A stretch of DNA of 64,000 nt from Mycobacteroides salmoniphilum (GCF_004924335.1 NZ_CP024633.1:186001-250000); one strand, 5' to 3'; shown: positions 16,012 to 25,507, counted from the stretch's first letter. The notes: generated by a model not told the origin, from the letters alone. Translations and numbers: made by a program.

Positions 16012-17601
16012 ATGGTTGAGGACTTGGCAGCTGACTACGTCATCGTGGGCGCGGGATCGGCGGGGGCGCCGCTGGCCACCCGGCTCTCCGAGCGCACCAA
16101 CGATCAGGTGCTGGTCCTGGAAGCGGGACCCAAGGACAAGGACATGGGAATCCACATCCCGGCCGCGTTTTCGAAGCTATTCCGCAGCGATGTCGACTGG
16201 GACTACCTCACCGAGCCGCAGCCCCAGCTGAACAACCGTCAGATTTATTGGCCGCGAGGGAAAACGCTGGGCGGCTCATCCTCCATGAACGCGATGATGT
16301 GGGTCCGTGGATTCGCGGCCGACTATGACGACTGGGCAGCGGTTGCCGGCGATCAATGGTCCTTCGCGAATATCGCGCCCTACTTCAAGCGCATCGAGAC
16401 GGTGGAGGGTGCGACCGAGAGTGACGAGGGCACCGAGGGTGCGCTGAAGATCTCCAAACAGCGCAGCCCCCGGTCCAGCACCGCAGCGTGGCTGGAGGCC
16501 GTCAAAGAGGCCGGATTCGACGTCGAGCGGGCCAATACTCCTGAACCCAAGGGGTTCTCGGAGACCATGGTGTGTCAGAGCGGCGGCCGCCGGTGGAGTA
16601 CCGCGGACGGTTACCTCAAGCCCGGCCTGCGGCGGCGAAACCTGAATGTGGTCACCGATGCCCAGGTGCGCCGGGTGCTGTTCGACGGCACCAGAGCCAT
16701 CGGTGTCGAGTATGTGCGCGACGGCATCACGCATACCGTGCGGGCCCGACGCGAGGTGATTCTGAGTGGCGGTGCCATCAATTCCCCGCAGCTGCTGATG
16801 CTTTCGGGGATCGGTGATGCCCAGCGTCTTGCCGGGCTCGGCATCGACGTGGTTGTCGATGCGCCGCAGGTCGGCCAGAATCTGCTCGATCACCTGTGCT
16901 GCCCGGTGGGCTATGCGGTCGAGGCGGACTCGCTCTACGGTGCGGAAAAACCGCTGCAACTTGCCAACTACTTCCTGCGTCATCGCGGCATGCTCACCTC
17001 GAATGTCGGTGAAGCGTACGGATTCCTGCGCAGCCGGGCCGATCTCGCACTACCAGACCTGGAGCTGATCTTCGCGCCCGCGCCGTTCTTCGACGAGGGT
17101 CTGGGTGAGGCCACCGAGCACGCCATCGTGATGGGCCCGATCTTGCTCAAACCGGCGAGCAGCGGCGAGATCACCCTGACCTCACCGGACCCGTTGGCCA
17201 AGCCGCGCATCGATCCGCGCTACCTGAGCGATGCCGCCGGGCAGGACCGCGCCGCCATGATGGTCGGACTGCGGACCACCGCCCGCATTGCCGAGACGCC
17301 GTCGATGCGGGCGATACTCGGTGAGATTCTCCGACCGAGGAACCCCAGCGATGACCTGGAGGAGACACTCGTCGCCGCGCTGGAGAACAACTCACACACC
17401 CTGTATCACCCCGTCGCTACCTGCCGGATGGGCACAGACGAGGCCAGCGTGGTCGCTCCGGATCTCACCGTGCGCGGTGTCCAGGGACTGCGGGTGGTCG
17501 ACGCGTCGGTGATACCGAGTCTGATCCGCGGGCACACGCATGCTCCGTCAGTGTTGCTCGGCGAGAAGGCCGCCGATTTAGTTCTTTCTGCACAGGCATG
17601 A
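16012..17601 (+). CDS. GMC family FAD-dependent oxidoreductase
   Basis: A 529-residue glucose-methanol-choline oxidoreductase. FAD-binding motif DYVIVGAGSAGAPLATRLSE at the N-terminus, GMC signature WPRGKTLGGSSSMNAMMWVRG, second signature SGGAINSPQLLMLSGIGD, and the C-terminal catalytic region YHPVATCRMG plus SLIRGHTHAPSVLLGEKAADL. The catalytic pair appears to be His-His where choline dehydrogenase has His-Asn. Substrate is an unknown primary or secondary alcohol. It stands alone between the small secreted protein and the type VII-like triad. Confidence 0.9.
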   Translation: MVEDLAADYVIVGAGSAGAPLATRLSERTNDQVLVLEAGPKDKDMGIHIPAAFSKLFRSDVDWDYLTEPQPQLNNRQIYWPRGKTLGGSSSMNAMMWVRGFAADYDDWAAVAGDQWSFANIAPYFKRIETVEGATESDEGTEGALKISKQRSPRSSTAAWLEAVKEAGFDVERANTPEPKGFSETMVCQSGGRRWSTADGYLKPGLRRRNLNVVTDAQVRRVLFDGTRAIGVEYVRDGITHTVRARREVILSGGAINSPQLLMLSGIGDAQRLAGLGIDVVVDAPQVGQNLLDHLCCPVGYAVEADSLYGAEKPLQLANYFLRHRGMLTSNVGEAYGFLRSRADLALPDLELIFAPAPFFDEGLGEATEHAIVMGPILLKPASSGEITLTSPDPLAKPRIDPRYLSDAAGQDRAAMMVGLRTTARIAETPSMRAILGEILRPRNPSDDLEETLVAALENNSHTLYHPVATCRMGTDEASVVAPDLTVRGVQGLRVVDASVIPSLIRGHTHAPSVLLGEKAADLVLSAQA

Positions 17602-17668
17602 AACCGATCCGCGTCTCCGAACGTCTGACTGGATAGAGTCACCGGTGAGGAGTTAGCGGAGGGGAATC

Positions 17669-17962
17669 ATGAGCGACGAGTTGGGTGTCCGGACCGAGGA
17701 GCTCGCGGCCATATCCAAGACGTGGCTGAGCGAGACGCTGCACATCAACGACATGCCCTGGACCTCATTTCAGGATGCCTCGGGTTCCGGAAGCGAAGTA
17801 CTGGCCGCCATCCGCGATACCGCGTCGCCCGGAATTAAGTCGATGTCCTCGATCGCCCGCCGATTCTCGGATATGGCCGGGCTCGTCGATACCTTCGCCA
17901 CCAACGTGACGGGGCAGGACGAGAAGACCGCCACGTCGCTGGACGCGCTCCGGCCACGCTGA
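17669..17962 (+). CDS. EspC-like small protein, putative type VII secretion partner
   Basis: A 97-residue helical protein without signal peptide. The pattern of two helices separated by a W-containing segment (ISKTWLSETLHINDMPWTSF) and SIARRFSDMAGLVDTFATNVTGQDEKTATSL resembles EspC/DUF2580 and WXG100-like partners of ESX substrates. Its TGA overlaps the ATG of the next gene by one base (TGATG), so translation is coupled, as expected for a co-secreted pair. Family membership is by appearance only. Confidence 0.65.
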   Translation: MSDELGVRTEELAAISKTWLSETLHINDMPWTSFQDASGSGSEVLAAIRDTASPGIKSMSSIARRFSDMAGLVDTFATNVTGQDEKTATSLDALRPR

Positions 17963-19860
17963 TGCGCCCGACGATCAGTCAACTCAGGGGCTGGAACCTC
18001 GATGCGCTCAGCAAGGCCGCCGACATCGCGCGCGATAACGCCCGGACGCTGGATGCGTCATTGGACTCGTGTGACCGCGTCTTCAACGATGCCTCGGGCT
18101 GGTTTGGCAAGACGCACGATGCGGCGCGGGCCAAGGTCGACCAGGAGCTGGACCACGGTCGCGAGGTCCGCAATGTCCTGAACCGGTTATCCGATGACGC
18201 CGAGGATGCGGGGCGAACACTCAAGCACGCCAGGGAGTACACGCTCCAGGACGTGGACGCCGCTGTGTCCGAAGGATTCACGGTGACCGATACCGGAGAG
18301 GTCAGCCACCCGGACTCGCAGAAGGCACAGGCTGCCGCCGATCATCAGCGCAGGATTCAGTCGGGTCTGGACGAGGTGGCGCGGCTGGACGAGATGTACG
18401 GCAGGAAGCTGCGCGAGGCCGTCAACGACCTGGAGGCCATGCGCGACGGGCAGCAGGACGTCACGTTGCCGACGGGGGAGAAGATCGATCCGGACGCGCT
18501 CGTCGACCGGGTCCGGGGCATGTCCGCGGAGGAGCGCCGTGCGTTCCTGGAGGGGCTGCCCCCCGGGACGGTGCATCAGATGGTCATCGCCGACCCCGAA
18601 TTCATGGGGAACACCAACGGGGTGCCCTTCGATGTTCGCGCGGACGCCAACGAGATCAACATCAGGAACGCGCTTACCGACGAGTTGCAGAACCCGTCAC
18701 CCAATCAGGCGCGGGTCGATCAGCTCAGAGCGATGCTCGAACCCATGGATGACCCGTTCGCAACGGTTCCCGCCGGAGGTTCTCCCGCCGACTTCAAGAT
18801 CGATCGTAAGTTCGTCATGTTCTCCACCGAGGGCAACGGCCGGATGATCGAACAGATCGGCGACCTCAAACCCGGGGCGCCGGGCGTCGGAGTCTATGTT
18901 CCGGGCACCAACACCAACCTCAACGGCAGCAGGAACAACCACGACTCGGCGGTCAACCTGGCCAAACAGAGCGGGTCGCCGGTCTTCCTCTATATGGAGA
19001 ACGATTTTCCGCAGGGGCTGGACAAGGCAACCGACCCGTCCTACGGCTTGGCGATGGCACCACAGCTCGTCTCGTTCGGCAAGGAGCTCGACGCGGAGGT
19101 CGCCCGCCATGCGCCCGGTACGCCCACGACCTACATTGGGCACTCGTATGGCGGATCCATCGTCGGTACCGCCGAACAGATGGGACTACGCGCCGACCGT
19201 GTGCTGTACGCGTCTTCTGCCGGCACCGGCATCCTCAGCACCGAGTGGCACAACCCCAATCCGAATGTCCAGCGGTTCTCCATGACCGCTCCCGGCGACC
19301 TCATCGGTGCCGCGCAACTCGCCCCACGGGACAGCGACATCCCCGCGAGATTCTCCCCGTTCCCGGGATTCAATCTGGACCTTCCGCCAGTGATTCCGCG
19401 GGCTCCGGACGGCGATATCGGCAATCCGCATGCGGGTAATCCGCTTGGCGGAGACCCGGATTCGATTCCCGGGGTAACCCGTCTCGATACCGGCTACTAC
19501 AGCGATGACAACAAGAATCATCCCGGTGAGGTGGTGTTCGGCCCGAACGGGCACGGCAGCTACTGGGACGATCCGAAGTCCGATGCGTTCCAGAACATGG
19601 CGAATGTGATCAAGGGCGGCGAGGTGACCACCTATGTCGAACGAGGCATCGAGTCGAACAATGTCGACATCAACCTCGGGGATGACAGCAGCTTGAACGA
19701 ATCGGTGAAGGACATCGCCAAGGCGTACGGCGATCAGTGGTTGTCGGGGGCCAAGATCGGCCCGTTCACGCTGCCGGTCAATCCCACATGGGAAGACCCC
19801 TACGGCAATCCGCATGTCACAGACAACCCCGGTCTGGGCCGGAAGGCGCAGGTTCGATGA
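17962..19860 (+). CDS. DUF1023 alpha/beta-hydrolase with helical N-terminal targeting domain
   Basis: A 632-residue protein. Residues 1-170 are helical and charged (TISQLRGWNLDALSKAADIARD, CDRVFNDASGWFGKTHDAARAKVD), resembling the long WXG/LXG-like domains of type VII substrates. The C-terminal half is a DUF1023 alpha/beta hydrolase with VGVYVPGTNTNLNGS, and nucleophile elbow YIGHSYGGSIVG (S395), followed by catalytic-acid and His candidates near NHPGEVVFGPNGHGSYW. An esterase or lipase activity is predicted. The gene sits between an EspC-like partner and a lipoprotein, both overlapping it, which suggests a secreted effector with partner and immunity-type protein. Confidence 0.75.
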   Translation: MRPTISQLRGWNLDALSKAADIARDNARTLDASLDSCDRVFNDASGWFGKTHDAARAKVDQELDHGREVRNVLNRLSDDAEDAGRTLKHAREYTLQDVDAAVSEGFTVTDTGEVSHPDSQKAQAAADHQRRIQSGLDEVARLDEMYGRKLREAVNDLEAMRDGQQDVTLPTGEKIDPDALVDRVRGMSAEERRAFLEGLPPGTVHQMVIADPEFMGNTNGVPFDVRADANEINIRNALTDELQNPSPNQARVDQLRAMLEPMDDPFATVPAGGSPADFKIDRKFVMFSTEGNGRMIEQIGDLKPGAPGVGVYVPGTNTNLNGSRNNHDSAVNLAKQSGSPVFLYMENDFPQGLDKATDPSYGLAMAPQLVSFGKELDAEVARHAPGTPTTYIGHSYGGSIVGTAEQMGLRADRVLYASSAGTGILSTEWHNPNPNVQRFSMTAPGDLIGAAQLAPRDSDIPARFSPFPGFNLDLPPVIPRAPDGDIGNPHAGNPLGGDPDSIPGVTRLDTGYYSDDNKNHPGEVVFGPNGHGSYWDDPKSDAFQNMANVIKGGEVTTYVERGIESNNVDINLGDDSSLNESVKDIAKAYGDQWLSGAKIGPFTLPVNPTWEDPYGNPHVTDNPGLGRKAQVR

Positions 19861-20366
19861 GGCGCGCATGGACGGCCGCGATGGCGGGATTGACGATGCT
19901 GGTTGCGGTTTCGTGCAATCCCGGGGCGGACAGCGAGCAAGGAGGCAGTAAGAGCATGGAACCTACGTCGGTAAAGATGTCCGATGCGCTGCGGGTCACG
20001 GTCGAGAATCTGGCGTTCGTCACGGCGGAGAAGGTGCAGCCGGGTGTCAACGACATCGAGCGGATGGGCTGCCGCACGAGCTACAACTCGGCCCTCCCGG
20101 AGGGCCCCCCGTGGTGGTTGCGTCTGCAGCGCGATTTCGCGGACCCGACTCCGGAACTGATTTCGGGGGTGCTGGATCGCCTGGAATCGTTGTCCAGTAA
20201 GGGGTTTCGCCGCCAAGAAAGCAAGCGTCCGGAACCCGAGCCGCAGAACAGCCGGACCTATCGCGATGACGCCGGCTACATCGTGAGCGCCCGCGAAGAC
20301 TTGCGCGGCAACGGGGTCCACGTGTACGTGGTCACCGCGTCGTCCCCGTGTGCCAACGAGGACTAG
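19857..20366 (+). CDS. Lipoprotein, candidate immunity partner
   Basis: A 169-residue lipoprotein with signal peptide MRRAWTAAMAGLTMLVAVSC and lipobox AVSC (lipidated C20). The mature part has two further cysteines (RMGCRTS, SSPCANED) and no family I recognise. The ATG overlaps the hydrolase stop by 4 bp (ATGA), so the two products are made together. A surface lipoprotein tied to a putative secreted hydrolase is consistent with an immunity role; this is inference. Its end overlaps the convergent gene by 4 bp. Confidence 0.75.
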   Translation: MRRAWTAAMAGLTMLVAVSCNPGADSEQGGSKSMEPTSVKMSDALRVTVENLAFVTAEKVQPGVNDIERMGCRTSYNSALPEGPPWWLRLQRDFADPTPELISGVLDRLESLSSKGFRRQESKRPEPEPQNSRTYRDDAGYIVSAREDLRGNGVHVYVVTASSPCANED

Positions 20367-21046
20367 CGGTAGGTCACCAGATCCCGGTTACCGCCATCGC
20401 CGATCAGATGGGTGTGGTCGTTGAAGGCGAGCAGACTCAGGCCGCGCTTGCCGTTGACCAGTGAGGTGATCGACGAGTTGATGACAACACGTTGTGCGGT
20501 AAGCCAATTCGATACGCGCCCGCCGCTATCTGTGGCCCAGAGGTCAGCGACGATCATCCCGATGACTCCGGCGGAGGTGGCTACCACGGTGTCACCATCG
20601 CGCTGGGCGGCAGCGGCCATGGCGGCCAGCACGCGCTGCTGAAAGCGGGTGTAGCTCTCTGCGTATCCACCGGACGAATCGGTGCTGGCCCACTTCGCCA
20701 GGCCGTCCTCCAGAACGGCCTGGGTGTCGCCTTTGGCCAGGCTCTTGACGGTGTTCACGGACGCCAGGCGGCGCATCCGCGAGTTGCCGACAATCTCCTT
20801 GTAGTCGTACTCGTCCCACCGGTCGTCCTGCTGCGGCTCGGATCCCAGTGCGACCGAGATGGCCTCGCCGGTCTGCCGTTGCCGCTTCATCCCGCCGTGC
20901 AGGAGCCGGGTGCCGCGCAGGCCGCGGCGGGCGAGCTCGGCCGCCACGGTGTCGGCCTGTCGCTGTCCGACGCTGGTCAGCGGGCTATCGGGGCTGCTGG
21001 AGTAGTTGGCAGCCTGACCATGCCGGACCAGGTAGATGACGCCCAT
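20363..21046 (-). CDS. Histidine phosphatase superfamily protein (RHG)
   Basis: A 227-residue phosphoglycerate-mutase-like protein. The phosphohistidine motif YLVRHGQA (H9) is intact, and R/E positions of the core are present. The second conserved histidine, usually in S/T-H-G-G-x-I, reads VVATSAGVIGMI, with serine in the histidine position. That variant is found in a broad subgroup of RHG proteins whose activity is less certain. Substrate unknown. No obvious operon partner. Confidence 0.8.
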   Translation of the reverse strand: MGVIYLVRHGQAANYSSSPDSPLTSVGQRQADTVAAELARRGLRGTRLLHGGMKRQRQTGEAISVALGSEPQQDDRWDEYDYKEIVGNSRMRRLASVNTVKSLAKGDTQAVLEDGLAKWASTDSSGGYAESYTRFQQRVLAAMAAAAQRDGDTVVATSAGVIGMIVADLWATDSGGRVSNWLTAQRVVINSSITSLVNGKRGLSLLAFNDHTHLIGDGGNRDLVTYR

Positions 21047-21063
21047 ACAAGGAATCGTATCGA

Positions 21064-21747
21064 CTAGCCGCCGTCGAGGAGTCGCCGCTTCTCTGCCTTG
21101 AACTCCGCCTCGGTCAGCGCACCGGAATCACGCAGGGCAGCAAGAGATTTGAGTTGCTCAATGCGAATTCCGTCGCCAGTGGGTTCATAGGAGGTGACCG
21201 GTTGCGCGGTAACCGGGGGCGCTGGACGGACAGCCCGTGATCTCATCAGTAGATAGGCGATCCAGCCCAGCGCTGCCGCGCCGAGTAATCCGGCGAAGCC
21301 CCAGGTGAGAGGCCAGTACGGGCTGCTGTGTCCGAATGCGAGGCGTGGATTGACGAACCCGTTGACCTCGCCCTCGACCTGCACGTCGTACGTGCCGGCG
21401 GTGGGGATCTGTGCGACCCATACCCGACGGCGCGCGTCGCCGTTCACCGTTGTCGAGCTTCCGATGCTCTCGCGGACCTGGGGTTCTGCCACACCGTCCG
21501 GCGGAAAGATGGACATACCAAGCTGGGGGATGAGCAGCCCGTTGTCACCGGACACCCAGGAGTGGAAGCTGACGGTCACCTCGCCCGCCGGCAGTTCCAG
21601 TCGGGTGTTGCCCGGGATCTTCACCTCGCCGTAGGCGTCGTACTCATCGAATACGAAGACGTTGAGGATCAGGGACACGATGATGCCGATAACCCCGCCG
21701 ACGGTCATCGTGATGAGAGTCAGTACCGAGACCCGCCGCCTGCTCAT
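21064..21747 (-). CDS. Membrane protein with C-terminal SHOCT domain
   Basis: A 227-residue protein with one N-terminal helix (VSVLTLITMTVGGVIGIIVSLIL), an extracytoplasmic beta-rich domain, a second helix (LTWGFAGLLGAAALGWIAYLLM) and a short cytoplasmic tail ending IEQLKSLAALRDSGALTEAEF, a SHOCT module. SHOCT modules mediate oligomerisation or placement of other proteins. The Met at 21747 is used since upstream residues would enter the divergent acyl-CoA dehydrogenase gene. Confidence 0.8.
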   Translation of the reverse strand: MSRRRVSVLTLITMTVGGVIGIIVSLILNVFVFDEYDAYGEVKIPGNTRLELPAGEVTVSFHSWVSGDNGLLIPQLGMSIFPPDGVAEPQVRESIGSSTTVNGDARRRVWVAQIPTAGTYDVQVEGEVNGFVNPRLAFGHSSPYWPLTWGFAGLLGAAALGWIAYLLMRSRAVRPAPPVTAQPVTSYEPTGDGIRIEQLKSLAALRDSGALTEAEFKAEKRRLLDGG

Positions 21748-21795
21748 GTGCCGAAGTCTGTCACGTGCCGCGTCAACCGCCCTAGCATCGGACAG

Positions 21796-23031
21796 ATGGA
21801 CTTCGCCCCCTCTGCCCGCGCCGCTGAACTGACCGCCGCCGTCCGGGAGTTCATCGACGCGCAGATCATGCCGGTGGAACGCGCGGTGCTGGCCCATCAC
21901 GACCAGCTACTGGGTGCGCGTGCCGGTACGACGGCCGACCTCTGGGCCGTCCCTCCGGAGTTGGATGCGTTGAAGGCGAAGGCACGCGCCGCGGGATTGT
22001 GGAACCTCTTCCTGCCCGATCCGGAGCTCGGTGGCGGGTTGTCCAACTCCGAATATGCGCCGCTGGCCGAGCAGATGGGCCGATCGCTCTTCGCGCCCAC
22101 CGTGTTCAACTGCAACGCACCGGATTCCGGGAACATGGAGGTGCTGCATCGGTACGGCAGCCAGGAGCAGAAGGAGGTGTGGCTCGAACCGCTGCTGGAG
22201 GGCGATATCCGGTCTGCCTTCTGTATGACCGAGCCCGATGTCGCGTCCTCCGATGCCACGAACATGGCGGCCACCGCCATCGTCGACGGCGACGAGGTGG
22301 TGATCAATGGCCGTAAGTGGTGGAGCACCGGCGTCGGTCATCCCGATTGCAAGGTGATCATCTTCATGGGGCTGACCGACCCCGGCGCGCATCGGTACGC
22401 GCGCCACTCGATGGTGTTGGTCCCGATGGACACCCCGGGCGTCACGGTCGAACGGATGCTGCCGACGATGGGGTTCTACGACGAGCCGGGTGGCCACGGC
22501 GTGGTGGCCTTCGAGAATGTGCGCCTGCCGGCGGATGCCTTTATCGCGGGACCGGGCAAGGGATTTGAGATCGCCCAGGGACGACTGGGGCCGGGCCGCG
22601 TGCACCATGCCATGCGCCTGATTGGCCTGGCCGAGGTGGCGCTGGAGCACGCGTGCCGGCGTGGACTGGACCGCACCGCATTCGGAAAACCATTGGTGAA
22701 TCTGGGCGGGAACCGCGAGCGCATCGCCGACGCCCGCATCGCGATCAACCAGACTCGCCTGCTGGTACTGCACGCCGCGTGGCTGCTGGACACCGTGGGC
22801 ATCATGGGTGCGTTGTCGGCGGTGTCAGAGATCAAGGTGGCCGCACCAAATATGGCTCAACAGGTCATCGACATGGCGATCCAAATCCATGGCGGTGGTG
22901 GCCTTTCCCATGATTTCCCGTTGGCGGCGGCCTGGGTGAACGCCCGCGCGCTGCGGCTGGCCGACGGCCCCGATGAGGTGCATCGCGGTGTGGTGGCCCG
23001 GATCGAGCTGGCGAAGCACGCTACCGACTGA
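21796..23031 (+). CDS. fadE: Acyl-CoA dehydrogenase
   Basis: A 411-residue flavoprotein of the acyl-CoA dehydrogenase family. Signatures: AFCMTEPDVASSDATNM (FAD/substrate loop), GRKWWSTGVGHPDCKVIIFMG, and the C-terminal QVIDMAIQIHGGGGLSHDFPLAAAWVNAR with LADGPDEVHRGVVARIEL. The chain and the DEVH ending resemble eukaryotic ACAD10/11-like long-chain enzymes. It introduces a double bond at C2-C3 of an acyl-CoA. Convergent with the exporter gene, overlapping by 11 bp. Confidence 0.92.
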   Translation: MDFAPSARAAELTAAVREFIDAQIMPVERAVLAHHDQLLGARAGTTADLWAVPPELDALKAKARAAGLWNLFLPDPELGGGLSNSEYAPLAEQMGRSLFAPTVFNCNAPDSGNMEVLHRYGSQEQKEVWLEPLLEGDIRSAFCMTEPDVASSDATNMAATAIVDGDEVVINGRKWWSTGVGHPDCKVIIFMGLTDPGAHRYARHSMVLVPMDTPGVTVERMLPTMGFYDEPGGHGVVAFENVRLPADAFIAGPGKGFEIAQGRLGPGRVHHAMRLIGLAEVALEHACRRGLDRTAFGKPLVNLGGNRERIADARIAINQTRLLVLHAAWLLDTVGIMGALSAVSEIKVAAPNMAQQVIDMAIQIHGGGGLSHDFPLAAAWVNARALRLADGPDEVHRGVVARIELAKHATD

Positions 23032-24304
23032 TGGTGAGCGCGTAACGCATACCGCGGTGCAGGCTCGCCCCCACCAGAAGTCCCAGCGCGATCGAGAAGA
23101 TCGCCATGCAGGTGTCGAGCAGCGCGGTGAGGTTGGCATGTCCGGTGGCGGCGACCTCGCTGACATTGACGAAGCTCAACGCACCTGGCACCAGACACCA
23201 GAAAGCGGCCAGTAGCAACACGATTGCCGAAGGCGCGCCCTTGAACCGCGCGGCGAACAGGGCAAAGGGAACGACGGCGACGGCCCCGATGAATCCCGTC
23301 ATGGCCGGTGCCAGGAACAAGCCGCCGAGTCGCTGTCCCAGCATGGCGACGCCGATCGCCAGAATCAGCCAGATGAGCGATCCGCGTGGCGCGGACTTGT
23401 ACAGGTAGAACCCCACCGCGATCACCGGCACCGCCAGCGCGATCGTCCAACTGCCCAGCGGCGGCCCCAGTGCAGAGGGCTCCGGTGGCCCAGCCACTTT
23501 CACACCGATCACTACTCCGAACGCCAACAGCATCAGCTGTGCGATGCCGTACACGATGCGGGTGGACCCGGCCATCAGCTGGGTGCTCGTCAGCTCCAAT
23601 GCCCCGATGGTGAGGGTCACCCCGGGGAGTACGGCGATCAGGGCCGGTGCCACCACTCGGGCCAGACCCTCGCTGGGCACATTCGCGACGATGAACGTAC
23701 TGATCACCGTCACCACGAAGGCGGCCACGGCGGGCATCGTGGCCGCCAGGGTGGGCATGGGATTGGTCGCCAACATCAGCACGCCCACGATCAGGCCCAA
23801 CACCAGGTAGGCGGGCAGTGCCGAGGAGGTTGGCGCCAGCGCCAGACCGAAGCCGAGGGTCAAGATGGTGTGCCCGATGACGGTGAGGATCGTCCCGAAA
23901 CGTGGTTTCAAGCAGCGGATCTCGTAGATTCTCGCGATGGCGTCGGCCGGTGCGATCGCCCCGGCGGCGGCCATGTCGGCGATGGTGTCGATATGGCCGG
24001 CCTGGTCCAACTGCGCTGTGCTGCGGGTGGATTCCTCCACCTCCAGCTGCCCGGTGACGCCGTCGATCTGGATGATCAGCACCGTGGGCAGGACGACGGC
24101 ACGCAGCTCCTTGTCGGTGTATTGCGGTGCGATGTCATGCAATTTGGCCAACACCAGGTTTGTGGGCTGACCGACCTCAAGCATTGCGATGCCGAGCATC
24201 CGCAGCATCGTGACAACCTCGGCGTCGTCGAAATGCTTCGCGTCAGCCAGTGGTACGGGCTTGTCCTTGAGAGCCTTCCGGACAAGCGCGGAGAACGTAG
24301 CCAT
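23021..24304 (-). CDS. ThrE-type threonine/serine exporter family protein
   Basis: A 427-residue protein with the ThrE layout: an N-terminal cytoplasmic domain (MLRMLGIAMLEVGQPTNLV; IIQIDGVTGQLEVEEST) and about ten membrane helices, including TLGFGLALAPTSSALPAYLV and AVLPGVTLTIGALELTSTQL (G-x-x-L-x-x-G-A-x-E-L motif). Both halves of split ThrE systems are fused here. Likely substrate is a small amino acid or dipeptide. Met at 24304 begins the conserved part. Confidence 0.87.
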   Translation of the reverse strand: MATFSALVRKALKDKPVPLADAKHFDDAEVVTMLRMLGIAMLEVGQPTNLVLAKLHDIAPQYTDKELRAVVLPTVLIIQIDGVTGQLEVEESTRSTAQLDQAGHIDTIADMAAAGAIAPADAIARIYEIRCLKPRFGTILTVIGHTILTLGFGLALAPTSSALPAYLVLGLIVGVLMLATNPMPTLAATMPAVAAFVVTVISTFIVANVPSEGLARVVAPALIAVLPGVTLTIGALELTSTQLMAGSTRIVYGIAQLMLLAFGVVIGVKVAGPPEPSALGPPLGSWTIALAVPVIAVGFYLYKSAPRGSLIWLILAIGVAMLGQRLGGLFLAPAMTGFIGAVAVVPFALFAARFKGAPSAIVLLLAAFWCLVPGALSFVNVSEVAATGHANLTALLDTCMAIFSIALGLLVGASLHRGMRYALTISR

Positions 24305-24351
24305 CGGACATATTGTCCCGGTATGCGGTGTTTGGTGTCGACCGAATCGGT

Positions 24352-25131
24352 CTATTCGTCCAACTCGCGGTTGCGATCCTCGAATACGGTCCCGCATTTT
24401 TCGATCGCCGCGAGCATCCAGGGAAGGCTGTGATAGTCCGCTCGGGCGCGGTTCAGCCGGTCGTGCACGTCCTCGTCCTCGTGGTCGTTATAGGTGCTGG
24501 GGTAGCGACAGGCCAGGGAGCCGGGCGGTGTCCACGTCATCCCATGCTCCTCGAGAAACGAGTCGACGCTGGCAAGTTCGTGTATCTCCGTGCTGAGCTC
24601 GGGAACATGGCCTGCATAAATCTGCCCGGCCGCAGGGTCGGTGAAGACGCTTGCGAATTGTGCTTCAGCGGATCGTTCTGATCCTGGGTGATGCGCTGAA
24701 ATCGCATCCCACACGGGTTGGGCGATCAGTGCGTGCACGATGAAATCGCCGCCGAGCAAAGTGGAGGGTTTATGGCCGCCACCGTTAGGCCCAAAGGAGG
24801 TGTTCACTTCGGAACACGTTGTGGTGCGCTCGATGACGTCGATGACCGACTGAATGCTGTTTCGTGTCGGTGGCAGTCGGGACTCGGGACGTGTGGTGTC
24901 GTCCGCGGCGATGAAGGCCCCGTCGTCGTACCGGTCCATGAAGTAGTTGAGCACTAGCGCGCTATTGGCGTCCGGCTCTGCGCCGATTGCGCCCTGCATG
25001 TTGTAGTCGCCATGCAGGGCCAGTGTGATCGGCGTGAACGCCTCGCCTATTCGCCTCAGGATCACCAACGCGGCATCCTGATACAGCAGACTGACTCCGG
25101 AGACCTGACAGTTGCAGTCGTAGAGACCCAA
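24352..25131 (-). CDS. Conserved hypothetical protein
   Basis: A 259-residue soluble protein starting from TTG at 25131 with AGGA about 5 nt upstream. It begins MGLYDCNCQVSGVSL and contains ALHGDYNMQGAIG, FMDRYDDGAFI and a histidine-rich central part (SFGPNGGGHKP). I do not recognise a domain. It sits 7 bp after the LapA-like gene on the same strand and is probably co-transcribed with it. Confidence 0.7.
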   Translation of the reverse strand: MGLYDCNCQVSGVSLLYQDAALVILRRIGEAFTPITLALHGDYNMQGAIGAEPDANSALVLNYFMDRYDDGAFIAADDTTRPESRLPPTRNSIQSVIDVIERTTTCSEVNTSFGPNGGGHKPSTLLGGDFIVHALIAQPVWDAISAHHPGSERSAEAQFASVFTDPAAGQIYAGHVPELSTEIHELASVDSFLEEHGMTWTPPGSLACRYPSTYNDHEDEDVHDRLNRARADYHSLPWMLAAIEKCGTVFEDRNRELDE

Positions 25132-25138
25132 CCGGATC

Positions 25139-25507
25139 CTAGGCCTTCAAGTTCTTCTTCGCCGCGCGCCGCAGCTGCACGATTCGCACCCCACCGACCA
25201 GGGCGGTGAGCGCTGCACCGGTGATGGCCGCGAACAACACCGTGATGCCCAGAGGCATCTGGATCTCCCACGAGAGGAAGTGGGTGGTCGTGTCCGTCAG
25301 GTTCTGCAGAATGAACACCAGCAGCAGAATCAGGATCAACAGGCCAAGGATGACGCCGGTCCAGGTCGCCGCCGCGCGGGTCCGCTTGACCGCGTCTTCC
25401 TTTTTGGCGGGCTTCGTGGCGGGCAGCGGTGGCTGCTCCCCGACGGGGATGTCGATCGATGTGTCGGCAACCGGAGAGTCCGGAGTCGTACCGGGGTCAC
25501 TGGTCAT
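25139..25507 (-). CDS. LapA domain-containing membrane protein
   Basis: A 122-residue protein: a Pro/Thr-rich cytoplasmic N-terminus, then two membrane helices (WTGVILGLLILILLLVFILQ and GITVLFAAITGAALTALVGG) separated by NLTDTTTHFLSWEIQMP, the LapA (DUF1049) signature, and a basic tail. LapA-like proteins act in envelope or lipopolysaccharide assembly in Gram-negatives; in mycobacteria the role is unclear. Confidence 0.85.
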   Translation of the reverse strand: MTSDPGTTPDSPVADTSIDIPVGEQPPLPATKPAKKEDAVKRTRAAATWTGVILGLLILILLLVFILQNLTDTTTHFLSWEIQMPLGITVLFAAITGAALTALVGGVRIVQLRRAAKKNLKA

